A stretch of 8,707 nt of DNA. It comes from Hyphomonas sp. Lineage in GTDB: Bacteria > Pseudomonadota > Alphaproteobacteria > Caulobacterales > Hyphomonadaceae. The notes below the pieces were generated by a model. That model saw only the letters and a program-made list of their open reading frames with translations. It did no database searches and had not been told where the DNA came from. The DNA is taken from assembly GCA_003486945.1 (NCBI GenBank), contig DNFL01000376.1, forward strand, positions 1 through 8,707. Direction: 5' to 3'. Made by a program: the position numbers and the translations under genes. Of this stretch, positions 1 to 5,737 are shown piece after piece (within the stretch, counting starts at the first letter, position 1; each line of letters starts with the position of its first letter).

Positions 1-207
1 CGGCGGGCTGGCCGGGCGCGCGGACGGAGACAGCTCCGTTCCGAGATCCATTGCCAGCACCGCACCGGGCGTTTCGCTGCGCACGGGTGGCGGTTCGGGC
101 CGGTTGTTGATGGCTGTGACCGCGAGCACGACAGCCCCCGCAAAACAACCGAGACCGAGTGCACCGAGCGGTCCACCAAGATGCAGCGGCATGCGGGAGC
201 CTGTCAT
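1..207 (-). CDS. Membrane-anchored protein of unknown function, N-terminal 69 residues (partial, runs off left edge)
   Basis: The reverse strand is open from an ATG at 207-205 to the window edge, 69 codons with no stop. The protein begins MTGSRMPLHLGGPLG. A glycine/alanine/valine-rich hydrophobic stretch at about residues 10-33, containing GCFAGAVVLAVTAI, looks like one membrane helix or an uncleaved signal anchor. A proline-rich stretch follows (NNRPEPPPVRSE), as expected of a linker to a periplasmic domain outside the window. The start is well supported. It lies one base after the stop of the S8 peptidase gene (TGA-C-ATG), and a strong GGAGGAGG ribosome-binding site (plus positions 216-223) sits 8 bases upstream inside the peptidase's last codons. 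The two genes are therefore probably co-transcribed and translationally coupled. No family is recognisable from this fragment. A partner of the protease (substrate, inhibitor or regulator) is possible but unproven. Confidence 0.7.
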   Translation of the reverse strand, partial: MTGSRMPLHLGGPLGALGLGCFAGAVVLAVTAINNRPEPPPVRSETPGAVLAMDLGTELSPSARPASPP

Positions 208-208
208 G

Positions 209-2524
209 TCAGCGTCCTCCTCCGCCCGTTGGCTGGGCAGGAATGTTGGCAAGGTTGAGCAGCCCCGTGCCGCAGGGACGCGAACACATATCCGGACTTC
301 CGGCCAGCGGTGTGGTGCCGGGATACTGGCTGCAAAGACCCGAGCACTGCATCGGCTGGCGCGGATCCAGCCCGCCCTGCAGCGTCGAGATCAACTGCTC
401 GCGCGTTGCCGTGGGCGAGCGCGATTTCAGCAGCGCCAGCGCGGCGGAAACATGCGGCGCGGCCATGCTGGTGCCCTGCTCATAAGCATAGAAGCAGGTT
501 TCGACGCCGAGACCGGTGACCGGATCGTAGCAGTTGGAGGCGGCCTTGGTGGAGAGCACGCCGTCCGGTTTGCCGTCGCCATTATCGTCCCGTGTCAGGT
601 CGCCGCCCGGGGCGAGCAACATGACTTCCGGACCGAAATTCGAGTAGGGCGTGATCTGGCCTCGCGCATCTGAAGCGGCAACCGTCACGACATTGCGACA
701 GCCGGCCGGCGCGTAGAGGCTGGTCGACATGCGGGCATTGCCTGCAGCCGAGACGACAATCACGCCGCGTTCGGTGACCGAATCGATCGCATCCTGCAGC
801 GAAGCCGGGCAGGCGCCGAGCAGGCCGATCGACAGGTTGATGATGTCGGCCGGGTTCTCGTTCCAGAGCTCGGTATTGCCGGGACCTTCGGCCGGGATGA
901 GACCTGCGGCCCAGCGGATGCCGTCATTGATGTCAGACAGGCGCCCGCCGCATTTGCCGAGGGCGCGGACCGGGACGATACGGACATTCCATGCGCCGCC
1001 TGCAACACCGGCGCCATTGTTGGTGGCCGCTGCACCGACCGTGCCGGCCACGTGTGTGCCGTGGAAACTGTCGGCAGCATAGGGCTTGGTCGGGTCGCAC
1101 AGATCACCGGGATCGTTCGGATCGGCGTCGCGGCCATCACCGTCATTGCCCATGCGCGGATCGGAGACCATGTCATAGCCGGGCATGATGTTCGGCGAGC
1201 CGGCAATGTCCGGATGGCTCATCTGCAGGCCGGTATCGACAACCGCAACCACGACACTGCGCGAGCCGACAGTTGCCTGGCGCGACCAGAAGGATTCAAA
1301 CCCGGCGCCGCCGGCAGAGCGGCCGTCTTCCGAACCGCGATCACGGAAATGCCATTGCAGCGCCCAGAGCGGATCGTCCGGAAGGAAACTGGCGGGGACG
1401 GTGGGCGTGGCGGAGTTTCCGGAACTGCCTGTGCTGCCGCCCGAGCCTGTCGAACCGGTTGACCCACTGGTGCCGGTTCCCGGTTGCGGCGGCTTTTCCT
1501 TCGGCCGGCGGACAAACTGGTTCTGGAAGATGAAATCGGGTTCGACATATTCGAACTGGCCGGACGCCCGCAGGTCGCGCACGACGCAGGCCGTGGCCAG
1601 CGCCAGATCGTTGCCGACCTGCTCAGGCTGGATGTTGTCTGGGCATTTGAACTCGTCCGCCCGCACGATGAAATCGGCGGGGCCGAGCCCTTTTCCCCGG
1701 AACTGGGTGGGGCTGGCGCCGTCTGCGCCGATCTGGATGACCATCTGACCCTGACGCGAGAGCGCCACTTCACCGCCGAAGCCGTAGCGTGTCATGGTCT
1801 GCGCCATCACTTCATTGGCATCGAGCTGGCGGCGGACTGTTGTTTCGCTGACTGATTCGCGGCGCGCCAGCTTGCGGACTTCGGTTTTCTGCTCGACCGG
1901 GAGCGTCTTGAACTCTTCCGGCGTCATCTGCTTGGCGCGGCGCTGCGCGTATGGTTCCTCGACGATGATTTTTTCAATCTCGCTGCCGGCCCGGGCGATT
2001 TCCTGCCGCGTGCGCGTGGCGGAGCGCGGATCGATCGTGATCTTCGGCAGCGCCTTTTCGACCTGCAGCGGGGCGCCATCCGGCACGGCCGGCTGCTCCT
2101 CGGGAGGAGGCGGAAGTGCCTCAAGTCCGCGCAGTGAGGCATCCGCCTCGACCGACTCGAAATATTCGAGTTCTTCGGCTGTCAGCTCCTCGGCCTCGAA
2201 CATGACCGCTTCCGACACCGGAATGTCGCGCGGCTTGGCGATGATCGAGCCGATGGCGAACATCGGGCGCTCTTCATCGTCGATCACGAACTCTGCCATT
2301 ACCGTGCCGGCAAGGGCCCGGTCTTCGACAGAGGCCGCATTGAGGTTGCGGGCGGAGGGGTCAACCACCGTTTCACCGCTGATCTGGCCTGCGGAGGCAT
2401 CTGCAATATCCTTCGCCCGGTCGAGCCTCAGATCCACCTGATCGCAGGCCGCCAGCAGCGCCGCCGCTGCAATTCCACCCAGCAAAGGCCGCAGGACGGG
2501 CCGGTGCGCGAGACGTTTCAACAT
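209..2524 (-). CDS. S8 (subtilisin) family serine peptidase, predicted lipoprotein
   Basis: This 771-aa protein is a predicted secreted subtilase held in a membrane by a lipid anchor. Residues 1-27 form a lipoprotein signal peptide with lipobox LAAC (C27). Residue +2 is Asp, which in E. coli keeps lipoproteins in the inner membrane; whether that holds here is unknown. Residues 28-335 are charged with no recognised domain until a propeptide-like end, YVEPDFIF (about 327-334). A Gly/Ser/Thr linker spans about 349-373. The catalytic domain runs from about 380 to 760 with a complete triad: D430 in VAVVDTG, H488 in SFHGTHVAGT and S686 in GTSMAAPHVS. The oxyanion Asn is N596 in SAAGN. Acidic Asp/Asn/Gly loops at 460-474 and 646-655 resemble calcium sites, and the domain carries many Cys residues. 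The ATG at 2524 is chosen because GGGGA lies 8 bases upstream and the lipobox is then correctly placed. Starts further upstream lack a ribosome-binding site and would add non-secretory sequence. Confidence 0.9.
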   Translation of the reverse strand: MLKRLAHRPVLRPLLGGIAAAALLAACDQVDLRLDRAKDIADASAGQISGETVVDPSARNLNAASVEDRALAGTVMAEFVIDDEERPMFAIGSIIAKPRDIPVSEAVMFEAEELTAEELEYFESVEADASLRGLEALPPPPEEQPAVPDGAPLQVEKALPKITIDPRSATRTRQEIARAGSEIEKIIVEEPYAQRRAKQMTPEEFKTLPVEQKTEVRKLARRESVSETTVRRQLDANEVMAQTMTRYGFGGEVALSRQGQMVIQIGADGASPTQFRGKGLGPADFIVRADEFKCPDNIQPEQVGNDLALATACVVRDLRASGQFEYVEPDFIFQNQFVRRPKEKPPQPGTGTSGSTGSTGSGGSTGSSGNSATPTVPASFLPDDPLWALQWHFRDRGSEDGRSAGGAGFESFWSRQATVGSRSVVVAVVDTGLQMSHPDIAGSPNIMPGYDMVSDPRMGNDGDGRDADPNDPGDLCDPTKPYAADSFHGTHVAGTVGAAATNNGAGVAGGAWNVRIVPVRALGKCGGRLSDINDGIRWAAGLIPAEGPGNTELWNENPADIINLSIGLLGACPASLQDAIDSVTERGVIVVSAAGNARMSTSLYAPAGCRNVVTVAASDARGQITPYSNFGPEVMLLAPGGDLTRDDNGDGKPDGVLSTKAASNCYDPVTGLGVETCFYAYEQGTSMAAPHVSAALALLKSRSPTATREQLISTLQGGLDPRQPMQCSGLCSQYPGTTPLAGSPDMCSRPCGTGLLNLANIPAQPTGGGGR

Positions 2525-2607
2525 GTTGATGATCCCCATGCGATTGCCAATGAACGCCCCAGCCCCATAGGTTAACGCTGTGGTGAGATTATGACGAGGC
2601 CGCTGCC
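2525..2607. promoter_or_regulatory. Divergent intergenic region between the S8 peptidase and the plus-strand acyl-CoA genes
   Basis: These 83 bases separate the minus-strand peptidase start (2524) from the first plausible plus-strand start (2608). Promoters for both directions must lie here or just inside the neighbouring genes. The stretch is more AT-rich than its surroundings around 2571-2592 and contains the palindrome GTTAAC (2571-2576), which could be half of a CtrA-type TTAA-N7-TTAA site, but no second half is present. No convincing -35/-10 pair is visible on either strand. The peptidase's ribosome-binding site (GGGGA on the minus strand, plus 2533-2537) is at its left end. Confidence 0.4.
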
Positions 2608-2751
2608 ATGTCCAACCCCCTGAAGCGGCGATTTGTGGTGCTGACCGGCGCCGGCATGTCGGCGGGCGGCAATTTCCCGGTCCTGACGGAGGTTGCCGAC
2701 AGCCGCAACCCGAGGTGCTGGCAATCCTGTCTGAAGGAAAGCGCGGCATGA
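2608..2751 (+). CDS. Small 47-aa ORF with Sir2-like N-terminal motif; possible leader ORF or gene remnant
   Basis: ATG 2608 to TGA 2751 encodes 47 residues beginning MSNPLKRRFVVLTGAGMSAG. The segment FVVLTGAGMSA (residues 9-19) matches the Rossmann-fold NAD-binding motif that opens Sir2/CobB deacylases (VVLTGAGISA). The usual continuation (ESGIPTFRD) is missing. Instead it reads GGNFPVLTEVADSRNP and ends in ESAA, so at 47 aa against the usual 230 or so it cannot be a working sirtuin. GAGG lies 8 bases upstream of the ATG. The stop overlaps the next gene's start as ATGA (2748-2751), an arrangement typical of translational coupling. It could be a leader peptide for the crotonase gene, the deleted remains of a cobB-like gene, or a chance ORF. 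I favour remnant or leader; confidence that it is translated is modest. Confidence 0.35.
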   Translation: MSNPLKRRFVVLTGAGMSAGGNFPVLTEVADSRNPRCWQSCLKESAA

Positions 2752-3527
2752 CACATCCTCTGACCCTCTGGTTCGATCCGCCGGTCGGGGAAATCGTGCT
2801 GGCACGGCCAGAACGGCGCAATGCGCTGAACGTCGAGATGTGGGAGGCCATTCCGGCATTGGTGGACGCCGCGAATTCGGATGCGCGGGTGAAGGTCATC
2901 CTGCTGCATGGCGGCGGAGGCGGCGTGTTCGCGGCGGGGGCGGATATTTCCGAATTCGGCGTTGTGTATGGCACGGAGGACGCCGCGCGGCGTTCCGGGC
3001 GGATCATTGCGGCCGCGCTGAATGCACTGGAAGAGAGCGCGAAGCCGGTGATTGCCGCCATCGAAGGCCCGTGTGTCGGCGGCGGCGTGAGCCTGGCGGC
3101 GGCATGCGACCTGCGCGTGGCGCATGCGGGCGCAACGTTTGGCGTGACGCCGGCGAAGCTCGGCCTTGTCTATCCGCCGGGCGATATGCGGCGCCTGCTG
3201 CAACTGATCGGACCGGGTGCATCGAAAGACCTCTTGCTGACCGGGCGACTGATTCCGGCGGCGGAAGCAAAAGCGATGGGGCTGGTTGATCGGCTCACGG
3301 ACGAACCGGTGCTGGAGGCGGCGCGGGCGCTGGCGATGGAGATTGCCGGTGTATCGCAATGGTCGGCGCGGGCGATCAAGCAGATGATCCGCGGGTTGCA
3401 GACCGGATGGCGCGAAGACGGGCCAGAAGCCGAGGCGCTGTTCCTCGAAGGCTTTGCCAATCCGGATTTTTCGGAAGGCGTCAGCGCGTTTCTCGAGAAG
3501 CGCCGCGCGGACTGGAAAGTGAGCTGA
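2748..3527 (+). CDS. Enoyl-CoA hydratase/isomerase (crotonase) family protein with atypical active site
   Basis: This 259-aa protein has the usual length and order of the crotonase fold and probably acts on an acyl-CoA thioester in the cytoplasm. Visible motifs are the first oxyanion-hole segment AAGADISEF (62-70), the second, IEGPCVGGGVSLAAACDLR (105-123), then FGVTPAKLGLVYP (131-143) and the C-terminal helix SEGVSAFLEKR (242-252). Aligned by eye to rat mitochondrial enoyl-CoA hydratase, the two catalytic glutamates (E144, E164) correspond to Ser115 and Pro135. Classical syn-hydration is therefore doubtful. Isomerase, decarboxylase, thioesterase or other crotonase chemistry is possible. ATG 2748 is preferred over GTG 2715 because GAAGGA lies 9 bases upstream and the protein starts like its family. 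The CoA-transferase follows after two bases, so the two form an operon. Confidence 0.88.
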   Translation: MTHPLTLWFDPPVGEIVLARPERRNALNVEMWEAIPALVDAANSDARVKVILLHGGGGGVFAAGADISEFGVVYGTEDAARRSGRIIAAALNALEESAKPVIAAIEGPCVGGGVSLAAACDLRVAHAGATFGVTPAKLGLVYPPGDMRRLLQLIGPGASKDLLLTGRLIPAAEAKAMGLVDRLTDEPVLEAARALAMEIAGVSQWSARAIKQMIRGLQTGWREDGPEAEALFLEGFANPDFSEGVSAFLEKRRADWKVS

Positions 3528-3529
3528 GC

Positions 3530-4783
3530 ATGGCTGCGCCGCCCCTGTCCGCTAAGTTTGCCGCGTTCCGCAAATCGCTGCCTGCGAAGCCGCGCATCTA
3601 CATCAATGGCTGCGCCGGCGAGGCGGTGGGCCTTGCCGAAGCGATGGCGGACGCGCCGGAGCTGGCGGCGGGCGTGACATTCGTGGGCGCCTGGGTGCCG
3701 GGCATCAATCTCACGGACTGGGCAAGCCTGCACGCCGAGGCGCAGGCGGAGACCACCTTCCTGCCGCCAAGTTTGCGGCCGTCCTTCGAGGATGGGCGCA
3801 CACGCATCCTGCCGATGGCGTACTCGGCAACCTGGGACTGGATCCGCACCACGCCGCTGGACGGCGCGGTGCTGATGGTTTCGCCGCCGGATAATGACGG
3901 CAATATCAGCCTCGGTATCAGCCCGGATTTCGGCCCAGCCATCCTTGCGCGGACGAACCTGCCGGTCCTCGGCATTCTCAACCCGCAGATGCCAGCCGTG
4001 CCGAACAGTGTGACCGTACACCAATCGCGCTTTGCCGCGCTGGTGGAGCATGAGCGGGCGCTGATCGAAGTGGCGCCGCAGCGGCTGGCGCCGGGCTTCC
4101 AGCGAATAGCGGCGCATGTTGCAGGGCTGGTTCCAGAGCGGGGCGTTCTGCAATTCGGCATCGGCAATGTGCAGCAAGCCGTGCTCGCCGCCGTTTCCGG
4201 CCTGCGGGGTGTTTCTATCCATTCGGGCATCGTGTCGGACCCAGTGGCCGATCTTCTGGATACGGACGATACGCTGAGAGTGGCGACCGGCGTGGCGGTC
4301 GGCACGAAACGGCTTTATGATCGGCTGGCGAAGGAAACGCGCGTGCGTTTCCTGCCGGTGTCCGAAACGCACTTCGTGCACAAGCTGGCGGCGATCTCGC
4401 GGTTCACGGCGATCAATTCCGTGATCGAAGTTGATCTTTTCGGGCAGGCGAACGCGGAGTTCATCGGCGGGCGGCAGGTGTCCGGCACCGGCGGGTTGAC
4501 GGATTTCCTGCGCGGCGCGCGCGCCTCGGAAGGCGGGGTTGGCATCACCGCCCTGCTCTCCACCGCGCAAAGCGGCGCCGTCAGCCGCATCGTGCCCCGC
4601 CTGCCACAGGTCGCCACAAGCGTGACGCGGGCTGATATGGATTGGGTGGTGACGGAGCACGGCGCGGTGCGTCTGCACGGACTTGACCTTGATGGGCGCG
4701 CGAGCGCGCTGATTTCCATCGCTGATCCTACGCATCAGGCCGCTTTGGCAAACGCTTGGGACGAGATGCGGCGAGGGATGTGA
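3530..4783 (+). CDS. Acetyl-CoA hydrolase/transferase family protein (4-hydroxybutyrate CoA-transferase-like)
   Basis: This 417-aa, two-domain protein belongs to the family of acetyl-CoA hydrolases and butyrate/4-hydroxybutyrate/itaconate CoA-transferases, which move CoA between carboxylates. Supporting motifs are SPPDNDGNISLGISPDFG (118-135), LQFGIGNVQQAVL (207-219), INSVIEVDLFGQANAEFIGG (295-314), VSGTGGLTDFLRGA (317-330) and VVTEHGAVRLHG (373-384). These follow the family order and the length fits. In AbfT-type transferases the covalent glutamate lies in an H-[ST]-E-M-x-S-D motif. Here the matching stretch reads HSGIVSD (231-237), with Gly233 at that place, so the mechanism may differ or the family subgroup may use another residue. 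The start lies two bases after the crotonase stop (TGA-GC-ATG) with only a weak purine-rich ribosome-binding site, consistent with reinitiation. It probably activates or exchanges the acid handled by its neighbours. Confidence 0.88.
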   Translation: MAAPPLSAKFAAFRKSLPAKPRIYINGCAGEAVGLAEAMADAPELAAGVTFVGAWVPGINLTDWASLHAEAQAETTFLPPSLRPSFEDGRTRILPMAYSATWDWIRTTPLDGAVLMVSPPDNDGNISLGISPDFGPAILARTNLPVLGILNPQMPAVPNSVTVHQSRFAALVEHERALIEVAPQRLAPGFQRIAAHVAGLVPERGVLQFGIGNVQQAVLAAVSGLRGVSIHSGIVSDPVADLLDTDDTLRVATGVAVGTKRLYDRLAKETRVRFLPVSETHFVHKLAAISRFTAINSVIEVDLFGQANAEFIGGRQVSGTGGLTDFLRGARASEGGVGITALLSTAQSGAVSRIVPRLPQVATSVTRADMDWVVTEHGAVRLHGLDLDGRASALISIADPTHQAALANAWDEMRRGM

Positions 4784-4787
4784 AGCG

Positions 4788-5189
4788 CTAGAGATTCAGC
4801 TGCGTCTGCGTCGTCAGCGCGATCAGCTTGCCTTCTGCCGTTTCGATACGCGTTTGCCAGACCTGCAGGCGGCGGCCGATGCTGACGGGTTCGGCGGTGG
4901 CGGTGAGTACGGTGCCGATCGGTGCAGCGGCGATGAGGTTGGTCTTGCTCTCGGTCGTGGTTGTGCCTTTCGCGCCTTCCGGAAGGTTGAGGAACGCGGC
5001 AACCGCTCCGGCACAATCGGCGAGCGTCATCAGGAAACCGCCATGCGCGATGCCGCCCGCCGTGCAGCAATCCGGAGCGACCATGACTTCCGCACGCACG
5101 CGGTTCGGCGCGGCTTCCGTAAACTTCAATCCGGCCTTCACGGCGAAAGGCATGGAGGCGGCAAGCGCGTCGAGACGGGGATCGCTCAT
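4788..5189 (-). CDS. PaaI-type hotdog-fold thioesterase
   Basis: This 133-aa single hotdog domain has the usual length of PaaI/DUF4442-type acyl-CoA thioesterases, which release CoA from aromatic or short acyl-CoAs in the cytoplasm. The signature GGIAHGGFLMTLADCAGAVA (45-64) contains the HGG turn (49-51) and the Asp58 on the following helix, which is catalytic in PaaI relatives. TTTESKTNLIAAAP (77-90) and the last strand ALTTQTQLNL complete the fold. The ATG at 5189 overlaps the lipocalin stop as ATGA, and GGAG lies 5 bases upstream, so translation is likely coupled. It is the last gene of the minus-strand run and ends 4 bases from the convergent CoA-transferase stop. A housekeeping role in freeing stalled CoA for the neighbouring acyl-CoA pathway is a reasonable inference; the substrate is unknown. 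Confidence 0.9.
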   Translation of the reverse strand: MSDPRLDALAASMPFAVKAGLKFTEAAPNRVRAEVMVAPDCCTAGGIAHGGFLMTLADCAGAVAAFLNLPEGAKGTTTTESKTNLIAAAPIGTVLTATAEPVSIGRRLQVWQTRIETAEGKLIALTTQTQLNL

Positions 5190-5737
5190 TTCTGCTCCGT
5201 CTCTTTAAGCATCGAGAGGTCATAGCCCTGCTCCCGAGCGGCGGCGTCCAGCACGGCACGCGTTTCAGGCGTGATTGTCGGCGTGCGGGAAAGATACCAG
5301 AGGAAGCGCCCCGATGGCTCACCCACGACAGCGTGCTGATAATCCGCATCCAGATAGATCACCCAGTAGTTCCCCCGCCCTGCCAGCAGCGGCACAGGCG
5401 AGAAGTTCACGAACAGGCGCGCGCCGTTCGAGCCGTCGATGACGCGGGCAATCGCCTCTGCGTCGCGCGGATTTCCATCCTTGGTGCCGAAGCGGCAGGT
5501 GTTGAGCACATTCACCCGGCCATCCTCACGCAGCGTGTACTCAGCCGTGGTGCCCTCGCAATTCTTCTGAAAACTCGTCGGATAGCGGGCGATCTCATAC
5601 CAGAGGCCCATATACCGGCTGACATCAACAGATGGCACCGCCTGCAGGTCCTGCGCATCGGCGGCGCGTCCTGATGGCCCGGCGATACAGGCAGACAGAG
5701 AGAGCACAGACAGGGCAATCGTCAGAAGGCGGAGCAT
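5186..5737 (-). CDS. blc: Lipocalin family outer-membrane lipoprotein (Blc / apolipoprotein D type)
   Basis: This 183-aa bacterial lipocalin resembles E. coli Blc, an outer-membrane lipoprotein that binds lysophospholipids or fatty acids. The signal peptide MLRLLTIALSVLSLSAC ends in lipobox LSAC with C17. The +2 residue is Ile, not Asp, consistent with outer-membrane sorting. The lipocalin GxW motif is GLWYEIARYPTSFQKNC (44-60). The second signature, NYWVIYLD followed by EPSGRFLWYLSRTP (123-153), closely follows the Blc pattern. C60 and C81 could form a disulphide. ATG 5737 is chosen because it gives the signal peptide. It shares one base with the acyl-CoA dehydrogenase stop (TGATG), and a weak GGAA lies about 8 bases upstream. 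A longer in-frame reading back to 5929 would destroy the signal peptide. Its place between an acyl-CoA dehydrogenase and a thioesterase suggests a role linked to fatty-acid or phospholipid turnover. Confidence 0.92.
   Translation of the reverse strand: MLRLLTIALSVLSLSACIAGPSGRAADAQDLQAVPSVDVSRYMGLWYEIARYPTSFQKNCEGTTAEYTLREDGRVNVLNTCRFGTKDGNPRDAEAIARVIDGSNGARLFVNFSPVPLLAGRGNYWVIYLDADYQHAVVGEPSGRFLWYLSRTPTITPETRAVLDAAAREQGYDLSMLKETEQK

Noticed and set aside
2571..2576. GTTAAC as a CtrA binding site
   Set aside because: Only one TTAA half is present; the second half at the proper seven-base spacing is missing.
2587..2592. GATTAT as a -10 box for the plus-strand operon
   Set aside because: No -35-like hexamer lies 16-18 bases upstream; the sequence there is CCCATA.
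2525..3061. Upstream extension of the subtilase reading frame (to 950 aa)
   Set aside because: The extra residues run antisense through the crotonase gene, have no ribosome-binding site, and would bury the lipoprotein signal peptide found at 2524.
3170..4735. 521-aa open frame antisense to the CoA-transferase
   Set aside because: A shadow frame of a GC-rich gene: Arg/His-rich composition, no domain motif, no ribosome-binding site, while the opposite strand has clear family motifs.
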